DNA of 64,000 bases from Myxococcales bacterium (lineage in GTDB: Bacteria; Myxococcota_A; Polyangia; Nannocystales; Nannocystaceae). Below are positions 9,143-17,469 of the stretch, piece after piece; the first letter of the stretch is position 1, and each line of letters opens with the position of its first letter. The DNA is taken from the NCBI GenBank assembly GCA_020633335.1, contig JACKDU010000001.1, positions 930,001 through 994,000 on the forward strand. Reading direction: 5' to 3'. Made by a program: the position numbers and the translations under genes. The notes beneath the pieces were generated by a model that was given only the letters and a program-made list of their open reading frames with translations, was not told the DNA's origin and made no database searches.

Positions 9143-10150
9143 ATGGCGAGGGTCCTCAAGGCCGAGGGGCGCGCGTCCGGCGGGGTGAGCCGCGGCCCGG
9201 CCGAGCGGGCTGAGGTCCCGCAGGCCGACAAGCTCGAGAGCGTCCGCCAGCTCGCGGCCGCGGTCGGCGACGGGATCCACCACCCGGCGGCGCTCCTCGA
9301 GCTCCTCCACGTCGACCAGCGCCACTTCGCCTACTACCGCCAGGCGGCGGTGCTCCTCGGGCTCGTGCGGGCCCGCGGCGATCGCAGCCTCGCGCTCACC
9401 GATCTCGGCCGCCGGCTCATCGCCGCCCCCGAGGGCTCGGCCGACGAGCGCCGGGTGCTGGCGCGGGCGATCGACGACGCGGCGTCGCTGCGGCCGCTGG
9501 GCGGCTGCTTCGCCGCCGACGCGCCGGTCGACGCGGGGGCGCTCGCCCGCCGGGTGCAGGCGCTCACCGGCCTCGCGCCGTCGACCGCGGCCCGCCGGGC
9601 GCAGACGCTGATCCGCTGGCGGGAGTACGTCCTCGGCCCCGACCTCGCGCCGAGCCGCCCCGACCTCCCCGACCTCAGCGCGCGCCTGGAGCGGCTGATC
9701 GCCCGCCACAACGCGCTCGCCAAGCAGCGCACCCTCGAGTGGCTCCTCCAGGTCGCGCCCGGGCGCTTTGAGACGATCCTCGGCGAGCTCGCGCGGGCGC
9801 TCGGCTACCGCGAGGTGATCGTCCGCGGGGGGCCGAGCGACGGCGGGATCGACGTCCAGGCGATCCGCCTCGATCGCTGGGGGCACCGCGCGCGGGTGGC
9901 GATCCAGGCGAAGCGCTACCAGCGTCCGGTCGGCCGCCGGATCATCGACGAGATGATCGGCGTCGTCGCCCGCGAGCGCCTCGGCGAGGCGATCGTCGTC
10001 ACGACCTCGGAGTTCTCCAAGCAGGCCGAGTCGGCGGCCCGCGGCGAGCCGCGGCTGCGCCTGGTCAACGGGGCGCAGCTCGTCGATCTCCTCGCCGAGC
10101 ACGGGGTGGTGGTCCGCTACGCGCAGCGCGGCGAGCTGGTGCCGGCCTAG
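9143..10150 (+). CDS. Mrr-type restriction endonuclease-like protein with N-terminal winged-helix region
   Basis: A 335-residue protein. The ATG at 9143 has GAGGAG just upstream. The C-terminal third is an Mrr_cat PD-(D/E)xK nuclease: FE at 209-210, GYREVIVRGGPSDGGIDV with Asp237, and AIQAKRYQ with Gln255 and Lys257 of the QxK motif, then VVTTSEFSKQA. The N-terminal half (KLESVRQLAAAVGDGIHHPAALLELLHVDQRHFAYYRQA..LTDLGRRLI) looks like a winged-helix/DUF7226-like module found in other restriction enzymes. Mrr enzymes cut modified DNA and need no partner methylase; none is adjacent here. The closest methylase is the orphan at 36908. A role in defence against modified foreign DNA is inference from the family. 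Confidence 0.85.
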   Translation: MARVLKAEGRASGGVSRGPAERAEVPQADKLESVRQLAAAVGDGIHHPAALLELLHVDQRHFAYYRQAAVLLGLVRARGDRSLALTDLGRRLIAAPEGSADERRVLARAIDDAASLRPLGGCFAADAPVDAGALARRVQALTGLAPSTAARRAQTLIRWREYVLGPDLAPSRPDLPDLSARLERLIARHNALAKQRTLEWLLQVAPGRFETILGELARALGYREVIVRGGPSDGGIDVQAIRLDRWGHRARVAIQAKRYQRPVGRRIIDEMIGVVARERLGEAIVVTTSEFSKQAESAARGEPRLRLVNGAQLVDLLAEHGVVVRYAQRGELVPA

Positions 10151-10196
10151 CGCCGACGATCGAGGCGCGCGAGCGCGGCCGCGTGGCGCTCGTCGC

Positions 10197-10406
10197 TCAC
10201 GCGGGGGTCTGGCGGCGAGGACAGGTGCTGACGCCGATGAGCCGGTAGATCGGGCAGAAGCCGAGGGCGGCGGTCACGACCATGATCCCGGCGACGACGC
10301 CGAGGACGATGGCGAGGGCGCCGGAGGTCGCAAACGCGCCATAGCCCGCGCCGGCGCCGACGAGGATGCGGATGATTCGGTCGATGGATCCTTCGTTGGT
10401 GGTCAT
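10197..10406 (-). CDS. DUF2892-type small membrane protein
   Basis: A 69-residue protein; MTTNEGSIDRIIRILVGAG at the start, then two hydrophobic helices (ALAIVLGVVAGIMVVTAALG) and FCPIYRLIGVSTC near the end. This arrangement is the DUF2892 (YgaP-like transmembrane) family, often linked to rhodanese proteins. The start is supported by GGAGAG six to eight bases before the ATG. Inner membrane. No rhodanese neighbour is present here. Confidence 0.88.
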   Translation of the reverse strand: MTTNEGSIDRIIRILVGAGAGYGAFATSGALAIVLGVVAGIMVVTAALGFCPIYRLIGVSTCPRRQTPA

Positions 10407-10529
10407 CTTGTCTCTCCGCGGAACATTGTCCCGCGCCCTCTCGCGGGCGAGCGCGCATCTTGAGCGCGCCGCAGCCATTGCCGGCAGGCGGGCGCTGGGG
10501 GAGCCGGGGGAGTGAAGCCGCGCCCCGCG

Positions 10530-12110
10530 CTAGAACCACTTCCCGAGCCCGAGGCGGAGCTGCGCCACTGGCACGCCGGTGGTCCGCGCGTCGTCCTCGT
10601 TGCCCCGCTGCTGGGCGAAGATCAGCACCTGGCCGGCGACCGCGACCATCACGAAGAGGCCGCGCGAGAGCCCCCAGCGGAGGTCGACGAGCGCGGTGCT
10701 GTGGCCGGCGGCGCTGTTGCGGGGCGGGGCGACGCCGGCGGTCTCGAAGGTCTGGCGCAGGAGGCTGACGCCGCCGCCGAGGCCGAGGGCGACGCTGACG
10801 ATCGGCAGGTCGAAGGAGCGCGTGAGGACGAGGTCGAGGTCGTATTGATCGGCCTGGACGTCGACGCGATCGGCGGCGAAGTCGGCCCGACAGAATCCGA
10901 GCGTGCTGGTGAGCCCGAGGCGGCGGGCCTCCAGGGTGTGCCCGACGCGGACGCCCTGGCAGAGCCCGCCGCGGCGCCAGAGCGGGGTCCGGAGCTGGTA
11001 GGCGGCGACCGGGCCGTGGGCGAGGCGACGCTCGGTGCCGCCCTTGCGGGCGAGGCGGGCGTATTCGACCCGCGTCATCCCGCGCTCCTCGACCCTGCGG
11101 GTGCCGCCGCTGGCGACCGCGACGGTGCCCTCGAGGAGGTGATCGCGGGCGCGGGCGCGGATGAAGTAGCGGCCGGCGCGGACGTTGACGGTGCGGGCGG
11201 CGTCGCGGACCCCGACCTCGGCGACGACCGGGCCGTCGGCGCCGCCGGCGAGGACGAGGTAGCTTCGACCTGGCGGAAAGACCAGGCGAGCGCGCCCCTG
11301 GGCGACCTCGCCGACCTGGGTCAGGGTGACGCCGCCCTGGCCGCGGAGATCGAACTCGAAGGTCGGGTGCTGGGTCCCCTGGAGGGTCCGCGAGCTCGAT
11401 CGCACGGTGTGCTCATAGGCGTAGCGGTAGGCCTCGGCGAGGGTGATCGCGCCGTCGCCGTCGCTGTCCGCGGCGCCGACGAGGCCGGAGATGAAGTGGT
11501 GGGTGAAGAACGAGCCGCGGAGCTCATCGGACTCCTGCGCGTCCTCGTTCGCCGAGCTCGAGGTCAGGAAGACCAGGCCCTCGCCCGCGAGGCGCTCCTC
11601 GGTGGCGACGTCGAAGACCACCGTCGGCCGCCCGCCCTTGACCCGAGTCAGCGCGCCGGAGCGGCAGGAGTCGAGCATCAACATCCGAAAGTCCGCCGGC
11701 GAGCCGCGGACCAGCTCGCGGAGCTGGACGAGGTCGAGGCGCTCGTCGCCGAGGTGGAGGGCGTCGGCGTCGGCGTGGCCGGAGTAGTAGACGAGGAGCA
11801 CGGCCTGGTCGCCGGGCCCGCTCGCGCTCCGCATGCGGGCGTTCATGCCGATCAGCACCCGCTGGATCGTCGCCGCCCCCTTGCCGAGGAGGACCACCGT
11901 GTTCTCCTCGTGGAAGCCGCCGAGGTCGCGGAGGGTGTCGGCGACGCGGGTCGCGTCGCGCTCGGCGTAGCGCAGCGCGGCCTCGTCGGCGGCGCCCTCG
12001 TTGTTGCCGATGATCACCGCGTAGCGGACGACGCGGGCCCAGGCGCTCGCCGGCGCGAGGACGGCGAAGACGACGATCAGCGCGGCCAGGAGGCGAGGCA
12101 GGCGGATCAC
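10530..12110 (-). CDS. Secreted caspase-like protease (C14) with EF-hand and C-terminal beta-rich domain
   Basis: A 526-residue protein. A signal peptide (residues 1-25, AWA cleavage) is followed by a caspase-fold domain: YAVIIGNNEG at 30-38, VYYSGHADADAL with catalytic His112, and MLMLDSCRSGAL with catalytic Cys149. The active-site dyad is intact. An EF-hand loop D215-S-D-G-D-G-A-I-T-L-A-E226 follows, suggesting calcium control as in metacaspases. Residues 390-526 alternate as beta strands and end in KWF, like an outer-membrane barrel or a beta-sandwich. The first codon overlaps the anti-sigma stop by 4 nt, so it is the last gene of a sigma/anti-sigma/protease operon. Target substrates and location of the barrel-like part are unknown. 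Confidence 0.88.
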   Translation of the reverse strand: MIRLPRLLAALIVVFAVLAPASAWARVVRYAVIIGNNEGAADEAALRYAERDATRVADTLRDLGGFHEENTVVLLGKGAATIQRVLIGMNARMRSASGPGDQAVLLVYYSGHADADALHLGDERLDLVQLRELVRGSPADFRMLMLDSCRSGALTRVKGGRPTVVFDVATEERLAGEGLVFLTSSSANEDAQESDELRGSFFTHHFISGLVGAADSDGDGAITLAEAYRYAYEHTVRSSSRTLQGTQHPTFEFDLRGQGGVTLTQVGEVAQGRARLVFPPGRSYLVLAGGADGPVVAEVGVRDAARTVNVRAGRYFIRARARDHLLEGTVAVASGGTRRVEERGMTRVEYARLARKGGTERRLAHGPVAAYQLRTPLWRRGGLCQGVRVGHTLEARRLGLTSTLGFCRADFAADRVDVQADQYDLDLVLTRSFDLPIVSVALGLGGGVSLLRQTFETAGVAPPRNSAAGHSTALVDLRWGLSRGLFVMVAVAGQVLIFAQQRGNEDDARTTGVPVAQLRLGLGKWF

Positions 12111-12850
12111 GGCGCGCCTCGCTTGCGGACGCGGACGCGGTCGACGACGCAGCCGGGGATCGAGGGGTCGTCGGGGCGGGCCTCGATCGCCCGGGCGAGC
12201 GCGGCGAGGGGCACCTCGTCGGCGCAGAAGATCCCGAAGAGCACCTCGTCGCCGAGCACGTCGTCGAGGAGGACGGCGCCGGGGAGGTCGATCTGCTCGC
12301 CGGGCGGGGCCGCGAAGCTCCGCTCACCCTCGGGGAAGTAGGTGCTGATCGTCCCGGCGCCGTCGCGGCTGAGCACCGCGATCGTGCCGCCCTCGGACCA
12401 GGAGTAAGCGAAGCGGAGGGCGTCGCCGGGGCGCAGGAGCTCGCCCGGGCCCCCCTCGAGGACCGCGCCGCCGCGCAGGACGTGGAAGTGGAGCGCCGCG
12501 CCTCCCTTGGTCCGGGTGGTCGGCGCGTCGACCGAGGGGTCCGGTCGGACGATGATCACGAGGAGGGCCGCGGCCGCGATCGCCAGGCCGCCGACGCCAG
12601 CGCGCGCCCACCAGCGGCGCCGGCCCGGACGCGGCGCGACCTCGGGCGGCGGCAGCGAGAGCGGCGGCAGGTCGACGGCCACATCGGCTTCGGCGAGCGC
12701 GCGCTGGCGCTCGCGGCAGCGCGCGCAGCGGGCGAGGTGGGCGGCGATCGCCTCGCGCTCGAGCTCGCCGACGCGGACTTGATCGAGGACGAGATCCGAG
12801 AGACAGGCGTCGTCGTCGTGATCGCTTCGAGTTCGGTCGAGGGGGATCAT
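12107..12850 (-). CDS. Membrane anti-sigma factor with zinc-finger (zf-HC2) and DUF4384-like domain
   Basis: A 247-residue protein. The N-terminal cytoplasmic zinc-binding anti-sigma motif is HLARCARC (His38, Cys42, Cys45). A single membrane helix lies at about 87-103 (VGGLAIAAAALLVIIV). The external part (residues 110-225) is beta-rich, with GGAVLEGGPGELLRPGDALRFAYSWSEGGTIAVLSRDG and later VPLAALARAIEA, as in DUF4384 proteins. It overlaps the sigma gene upstream and the caspase gene downstream by 4 nt each, which implies translational coupling. The expected role is to hold the ECF sigma factor 12847-13461 at the membrane until a signal arrives. Confidence 0.88.
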   Translation of the reverse strand: MIPLDRTRSDHDDDACLSDLVLDQVRVGELEREAIAAHLARCARCRERQRALAEADVAVDLPPLSLPPPEVAPRPGRRRWWARAGVGGLAIAAAALLVIIVRPDPSVDAPTTRTKGGAALHFHVLRGGAVLEGGPGELLRPGDALRFAYSWSEGGTIAVLSRDGAGTISTYFPEGERSFAAPPGEQIDLPGAVLLDDVLGDEVLFGIFCADEVPLAALARAIEARPDDPSIPGCVVDRVRVRKRGAP

Positions 12851-13461
12851 GGGTGCGCGTCCTCCTGCGCTGCGAGGCCGGCGCGGGCGCGCTCGAGCAG
12901 GTTGCCGACGTGGCGCCGCGAGCAGCCGAGGAGCGCGGCGATCTCGCTCTGCGACATCTCGTCGAGGTAGAAGTAGACGACCGCCTGCGCCTGGTCCTCG
13001 GGCAGGCGGGCGAGGTACTGGCGGAGGACCGCGCGCTCCTCGACGCGGGGGGCGCTGCTGCTCTCCGGCGGCCCGCGCTCGTCGAGGAGGCGGAGGCGGT
13101 TGCGGGCGTCTCGCAGGCGGTTCAGGCAGCGGTTGGTGGTCGCCTGGTAGAGGAACGCCATCAGCGATCCCTGCCCCGAGTACTGCTCGGGGCGCGCGAG
13201 CAACGAGGTGAAGATCTCCTGGACGACCTCGCGCGCGTCGGCGTCGTTCCCGAGGATGCTCCGCGCCCGGCGGAGGACGACGGGGCCGTGCGATCGGTAC
13301 GCGGCTTCGAGGACGGAGCGCACGGGGGCGGAGAGTATCCCAGGCCGAGGAGGGTCGGCGGGGTCGACGACGCGGGGCGTGGTCGGAGCGCGGCTGGCCC
13401 GCGTCGGCGCGCTCGCGCCTGGTTCGCGCGGGAAGGGCAGAGCTCGGGTCGGAGGTGGCAT
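12847..13461 (-). CDS. ECF RNA polymerase sigma factor
   Basis: A 204-residue protein. Region 2 reads YRSHGPVVLRRARSILGNDADAREVVQEIF then a helical stretch; region 4 is LARLPEDQAQAVVYFYLDEMSQSEIAALLGCSRRHVGNLLERAR with a clear helix-turn-helix. The first ~45 residues are Pro/Arg/Ala-rich and may be over-called: a GTG near 13320 (Val-Arg-Ser-Val-Leu) is an alternative start just before region 2. It leads the operon with its anti-sigma and a secreted caspase. Region 1.1 and 3 are absent, as in ECF sigma factors. Confidence 0.92.
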   Translation of the reverse strand: MPPPTRALPFPREPGASAPTRASRAPTTPRVVDPADPPRPGILSAPVRSVLEAAYRSHGPVVLRRARSILGNDADAREVVQEIFTSLLARPEQYSGQGSLMAFLYQATTNRCLNRLRDARNRLRLLDERGPPESSSAPRVEERAVLRQYLARLPEDQAQAVVYFYLDEMSQSEIAALLGCSRRHVGNLLERARAGLAAQEDAHP

Positions 13462-13574
13462 GGGGACCTCACGCCGGGCGACGCTCGCCCGCCGCCGCGG
13501 CGCCCGAGCGAGGGGCTCCGCGGCGCGGCGCTTGGGTCGGCGGGTCGTGCGATCGCGCGATCGTCACGTCCGCC

Positions 13575-14429
13575 CTAGAGGCCCGGCCACGGGATCTTGT
13601 CGAAGGCGGTCAGGATGACGCCGATCTCGGTGTCGAGATCGTCCGGGCTCGGCGCGTAGCGGGTCGACGTCGTCGAGCAGTAGGTCCCGTTCCCCCAGGG
13701 GAGCGGCTTGCAGGTCGTCTCCGCCGGGATGACCTCGAGGATGTGGAAGCCCGGCTCGTACGCGCCGCCGAGGAAGCGACCCCACGAGGAGTCGGCGGGG
13801 ACCGGGTCCGCGGCGTAGATCAGCACGTGGCCGCCGGTGCCGCCGATGATCGAGGAGGGGGGCGCCTCGTTGAGGTCGAGGGCGATCGTCTCCGCGTCGC
13901 TCGCGGCGACGATGAACCACCCGTAGGCGACCCGGAGCCCGTCGGCGTCGACCAGGAGCGCGCTCTCCGGGGGCGGCTGGTAGAGGTCGAGGGTGAAGGC
14001 CGCCGGGAATTCGCCGGAGACGGAGACCCGCTCGCCGGCCGCGCTGTCGACGCAGAGCTCGAAGGCGGGGGAGTAGGACCAGACCCACCCGCAGGCGGCC
14101 ACGCAGGCGGCGTAGGAGTCCTGCGCCTCGGGCGTGCACTCCCCCGGCGACGCGCCGCAATTGGCGTCGACGCACTCCTCCGCCCCGATCCCCTCGGGGC
14201 CGCCGATGCCGGCGCTGCAGTTGAAGCTCGGCCCCTCGCAGAGGCCGCTCTCGTTGGAGAACCAGAGCACCGCGACGTCGGCCGCGGTCGCGCTCGCTTC
14301 GGCCGTGACCGCGCCGCGGATCGTCGCCAGCGGCTCGCCCGAGTAGCCCGGGTCGACCTGGGGCGAGCAAGCGACGGCGACGGCCGCAGCGAGGCCAAGG
14401 TGGGCAGGGAGGTGTCGTGTCCGAATCAT
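13575..14429 (-). CDS. Cysteine-rich lipoprotein, unknown function
   Basis: A 284-residue protein. The ATG at 14427-14429 is preceded by AAAGGAG, one of the best ribosome sites in the window. The lipobox AVACSPQ puts the lipidated Cys near residue 20. The mature part has paired cysteines (LCEGPSFNCS, ECVDANCG, ECTPEAQ, CVAACGW) suited to disulfides in the periplasm or outer surface, then a beta-rich C-terminal half. TATAAA lies about 15 nt before the ribosome site and may be part of a -10. Not recognised as a known family. Confidence 0.8.
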   Translation of the reverse strand: MIRTRHLPAHLGLAAAVAVACSPQVDPGYSGEPLATIRGAVTAEASATAADVAVLWFSNESGLCEGPSFNCSAGIGGPEGIGAEECVDANCGASPGECTPEAQDSYAACVAACGWVWSYSPAFELCVDSAAGERVSVSGEFPAAFTLDLYQPPPESALLVDADGLRVAYGWFIVAASDAETIALDLNEAPPSSIIGGTGGHVLIYAADPVPADSSWGRFLGGAYEPGFHILEVIPAETTCKPLPWGNGTYCSTTSTRYAPSPDDLDTEIGVILTAFDKIPWPGL

Positions 14430-14789
14430 GGGCAGCTCCTTTTGTTTATAGGGACCGCGGCGCCGAGGAAACGGGCACGGGGTGCTCGACTTTTTTTGGG
14501 GGCGCGATCTTCGGGCTCGCCAATTGGATCCGCGCGCATCGCACAGCCGCGATCTTCTCGAGGCGCCGGCGACCCGTGCCTCCAGGAGCGCGGCCCTATC
14601 GTGCGGGGGGGGCAGGACCCCGGGAGGGCGCTCCATCGTCGTGGCGCCGCTGCGAGGTGGGTCGGAGCTCGCGGCCTCGAGCACCCGTCGAGGGTCGCCG
14701 CGGCGCGCCGTGTTCATGACCGCGCGTCGGCATCATCGGGGCGCGAGGATAGGCCTCGCCGCGGCCAGCAGACGCGCTATCGTTCGCCG
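14430..14789. other. 360-nt divergent intergenic region
   Basis: It lies between the lipoprotein at 13575 and the sirtuin at 14790. It holds an AT-richer strip (T-run at 14490-14496 and TTTATAGGG near 14453) that probably carries the lipoprotein promoter on the minus strand. No convincing gene, tRNA or strong hairpin was seen in the rest. Confidence 0.5.
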
Positions 14790-15518
14790 GTGGAACGCGA
14801 GTGGACGCCCCTCAGCGCGCGCCCCGAGGGGTACCGAAGCGTCGTCGTCCTCACCGGCGCCGGCGTCTCGGCGGCCTCGGGGTTGCCGACCTATCGCGGC
14901 CCCGGCGGGCTCTGGACCGCCGATCCCGAGCTCGCGCGCTCGCTCGTCGCCGGCGCCTCGCTCGAGCGCATGTGGTCGGCGCTCGGTCCCCTGCGGGCGG
15001 CGCTCGCCGAGGTCCGGCCGAACGCCGCCCACCGGGCGCTGGCCGACTTCGAGGCCCGCCACGTCGCCGCCGGCGGCCGCTTCTGCCTGATCACCCAGAA
15101 TGTCGACGGCCTCCACCAGGCCGCCGGCTCGAAGAACGTCGTCGAGTACCACGGCTCGCTCCTCCGCAGCCGCTGCCTCGGCGCCTGCGGGGTGATCGAC
15201 GATCGGGCGGTCCACGCGAAGCCGCCGGCCTGCCCCGGCTGCGGCGGGCCGATGCGCCCGGACGTCGTCCTCTTCGAGGAGACGATCGGCGTCCGTCAGG
15301 AGCGGGCGGCCAAGCGGGCGCTCGACGAGTGCGACCTCTTCGTGGCGATCGGCACCAGCGGGATGGTGTGGCCGGCGGCGTCCTTCGTCCGCGGGGCGGA
15401 GTACGCCGGCGCCTACACGATCTACGCCAACCTCACCGGCCTCGGCGGCGAGCACCCCTACGCCGAGACGATCCTCGGGCCGGCCGAGGAGGTCGTGCCG
15501 CGCCTCTTCGGCGCTTGA
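14790..15518 (+). CDS. Sir2-family NAD-dependent protein deacylase (first copy)
   Basis: A 242-residue sirtuin starting at GTG 14790. NAD-binding GAGVS at 23-27 with YRG at 35-37, TQNVDGLH at 102-109, catalytic His121 in EYHGS, and structural zinc ligands Cys129, Cys133, Cys148 and Cys151 are all present. It would remove acyl groups from lysines using NAD. After the zinc module, FEETI and the GTSGMVWPAASF segment complete the Rossmann fold. Class III (CobB/SIRT5-like) enzymes carry Tyr and Arg in the acyl pocket; whether it is a desuccinylase cannot be decided by eye. A second sirtuin lies only about 800 nt downstream. Confidence 0.92.
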   Translation: MEREWTPLSARPEGYRSVVVLTGAGVSAASGLPTYRGPGGLWTADPELARSLVAGASLERMWSALGPLRAALAEVRPNAAHRALADFEARHVAAGGRFCLITQNVDGLHQAAGSKNVVEYHGSLLRSRCLGACGVIDDRAVHAKPPACPGCGGPMRPDVVLFEETIGVRQERAAKRALDECDLFVAIGTSGMVWPAASFVRGAEYAGAYTIYANLTGLGGEHPYAETILGPAEEVVPRLFGA

Positions 15519-15550
15519 CCGGGCGTGCGCCGCGGCCGACGATGCCGGCC

Positions 15551-15790
15551 ATGCGCACGCGCCCGCTCCTCGCCCTCGCCGCCCTCGCCCTCGTCCTCGC
15601 CGCGCCGGCGTGCAAGAAGGACAACCCCGAGAGCGAGTCGCCCGGGGTCGTCGGCGGGGTCGTGAACGACGTCGACAACGAGATCAAGGGCGCCGACGAG
15701 ACCCTCGAGAAGACCGCCGAGGACATCGAGGGGGTCGGCGACGACATCACCGAGGCGGTCTCGTCGGACGACGAGGGCGGCGGCGAGTAG
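15551..15790 (+). CDS. Small acidic lipoprotein
   Basis: About 79 residues; an in-frame ATG at 15542 gives three more. The signal MRTRPLLALAALALVLAAPAC ends in a lipobox Cys followed by KKDNPESES. The mature chain is very acidic (DVDNEIKGADETLEKTAEDIEGVGDDITEAVSS) and predicted helical, similar in style to entericidin-like or Lpp-like small lipoproteins. It follows the first sirtuin by about 30 nt on the same strand. Function unknown. Confidence 0.72.
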   Translation: MRTRPLLALAALALVLAAPACKKDNPESESPGVVGGVVNDVDNEIKGADETLEKTAEDIEGVGDDITEAVSSDDEGGGE

Positions 15791-15793
15791 CGA

Positions 15794-16120
15794 TCAGAGG
15801 GCGATCACCAGCGCCTGCTCGATCGCGTAGGTGAGGCCGCCGTCGTTGTTGGCGTTCGCGAGGATCCGCTGATCCGGCTCGATCCGCAGGACGAAGACGG
15901 CTGTCGCTTCGTTCGAGGCGTGGCGCAGTACGTCGTACTCTTGACCCTTGATTTTCGGGTCGTCGTTGATGACCTTGAGCAGGCACCCGTCCTCCGTCGC
16001 CCGGACGGAGAGGGTCACCAGGAGCGGCCGACCCGACCGGTTGTGAAAGATGATCGCCCGGCCCTGCTTCTTCCCGAGGCTGCCGGTGATCTGTTGCGGC
16101 GTCAGATTATACGGAGTCAT
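15794..16120 (-). CDS. Small hypothetical protein
   Basis: A 108-residue cytosolic protein. The ATG at 16118-16120 is supported by GGAG about nine bases upstream; the in-frame ATG just before it has no spaced ribosome site. The sequence begins MTPYNLTPQQITGSLGKKQGR and includes RSGRPLLVTLSVRATEDGCLL and NDDPKIKGQEYDVLRHASNEATAVFVLRIEPDQ, likely a small beta fold. Codons are slightly less GC-biased at the start. It lies convergently between the two sirtuin genes. Family not recognised. Confidence 0.65.
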   Translation of the reverse strand: MTPYNLTPQQITGSLGKKQGRAIIFHNRSGRPLLVTLSVRATEDGCLLKVINDDPKIKGQEYDVLRHASNEATAVFVLRIEPDQRILANANNDGGLTYAIEQALVIAL

Positions 16121-16327
16121 GATTCTCATCTCCATCCACGCTGCGACGGAGCGGGTCAATTCCCGCCGCGGTCGCAATGTGGGCACACACTAGCGATCTG
16201 GTGCCCACCTTCAATGTCCAATGATTGAGAATCACACATGTCGATTGCAGTCGACAGCCACCCTCGCGCGTCCGCGCGCCCGCGCCGGCGGTGGCCCGCG
16301 GGCGCCGCGGCGGGCTATCCTTCGCCG

Positions 16328-17194
16328 ATGACCAGCGAGGCGGATGAGGGAGCGGTGAGCGACGCGCTGGCGCGGGCCTGCGAGCGCGCGCGCTCGCTGC
16401 TGGTGGTCACCGGCGCCGGGGTGAGCCTGGCCAGCGGGATCCCGACCTTCCGCGGCAGCGACGCGGGTGCGGTGTGGGCCCAGGACATCATGGAGCTCGG
16501 GACCAACGAGTTCTTCCGCCGCGACCCGGTGACCTCGTGGCTCTGGTATCTGCGGCGCTTCGGCGGCCTCGAGGGGGCCGCGCCGAACCCCGCCCACCGG
16601 GCGATCGCGGCGCTCGAGCGCTGGCAGGTCGAGCGCGATCGGGCCTTCCTCCTGGTCACCCAGAACGTCGACGGGCTCCACCGGCGGGCGGGCTCGCAGC
16701 GGGTGGTCGAGGTCCACGGGCGCGCCGATCGGGTCCGCTGCTCGCGGGTGCGCTGTGAGAAGGGGGCGCCCGACGGCTGGATCCCCCGGGCCGAGATCGA
16801 TCAGGAGCGCTTCCTGGAGGCGCCCTCCCTCGAGACCCTGCCGCGCTGTCCGGCCTGCGGCGAGATCCTCCGCCAGCACGTCCTCTGGTTCGACGAGTAC
16901 TACACGGGGCACAGCGACTACGAGATCGAGCGGGCGCTCCGCGGGGCCAAGGCGGCGTCGGTCGTCCTCTTCGTCGGCACCTCGTTCGCGGTCGGCATCA
17001 CCGACATGATCCTCGAGCGAGCGCTCGCGCGCGGGCGGGCGATCTTCTCGATCGATCCCTCCGGCCGCTCGCCGCACCGGGCGGTCGAGGTCCTCGCCGA
17101 GGCCGCCGAGGCCGCGCTCCCGGAGCTCTGCCGGCGCCTCGGCGTCGACCCGGACGCGGGCGAGGCGGGCGCGAGCGGGTCCGAGCCCGCCTGA
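16328..17194 (+). CDS. Sir2-family NAD-dependent deacylase (second copy)
   Basis: A 288-residue sirtuin; the ATG at 16328 (MTSEADEGAVSDAL) is chosen over the 16238 start because the intervening residues are low-complexity. Motifs: GAGVS 29-33, FRG 41-43, TQNVDGLH 111-118, catalytic His130 (EVHG), zinc ligands Cys138, Cys143, Cys174, Cys177. It differs clearly from the first sirtuin: longer zinc module with an insert (RVRCEKGAPDGWIPRAEID) and FDEYYTGHSDYEI in place of FEETI. The two are therefore distinct subfamilies rather than a recent duplication. Confidence 0.9.
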   Translation: MTSEADEGAVSDALARACERARSLLVVTGAGVSLASGIPTFRGSDAGAVWAQDIMELGTNEFFRRDPVTSWLWYLRRFGGLEGAAPNPAHRAIAALERWQVERDRAFLLVTQNVDGLHRRAGSQRVVEVHGRADRVRCSRVRCEKGAPDGWIPRAEIDQERFLEAPSLETLPRCPACGEILRQHVLWFDEYYTGHSDYEIERALRGAKAASVVLFVGTSFAVGITDMILERALARGRAIFSIDPSGRSPHRAVEVLAEAAEAALPELCRRLGVDPDAGEAGASGSEPA

Positions 17195-17229
17195 GGACCT
17201 CGGCGGGGCGCGTCTCGGCGAGGGCCGCA

Positions 17230-17279
17230 GACGCGGACGCGAGGCGCGACAACGACACGGACGCAGACGCGTCCGCGTC
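17230..17279 (+). terminator. Hairpin downstream of second sirtuin
   Basis: Perfect 12-bp arms GACGCGGACGCG (17230-17241) and CGCGTCCGCGTC (17268-17279), 26-nt loop, starting 36 nt after the sirtuin stop. There is no T-tract, so it may be a 3'-end stabiliser or a Rho-assisted stop. Confidence 0.45.
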
Positions 17280-17310
17280 CGCGGCGAGCGGTCGTGTCCT
17301 AGCGACATAG

Positions 17311-17326
17311 ATGTCCATAGGGACAT
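17311..17326. repeat. Inverted repeat ATGTCC-ATAG-GGACAT
   Basis: Six-base perfect arms with a 4-base centre in the intergenic region before the zinc-ribbon gene. It resembles the TGTCCC..GGGACA palindromes found elsewhere and could also be an operator. Confidence 0.45.
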
Positions 17327-17469
17327 GTTTGCTCCCTCGCGCCGTCGGCCGCCGAGGGGCGCGGAAGGACGCTGGGCGCCCAGATGCGCCCTGGCGCCTC
17401 GCTCGCCGCGATCTCTTGGGCTGCATCGTCCGCGTGGTCGCGTAGAATGAGAGTCACTCTTCGCTGGCG

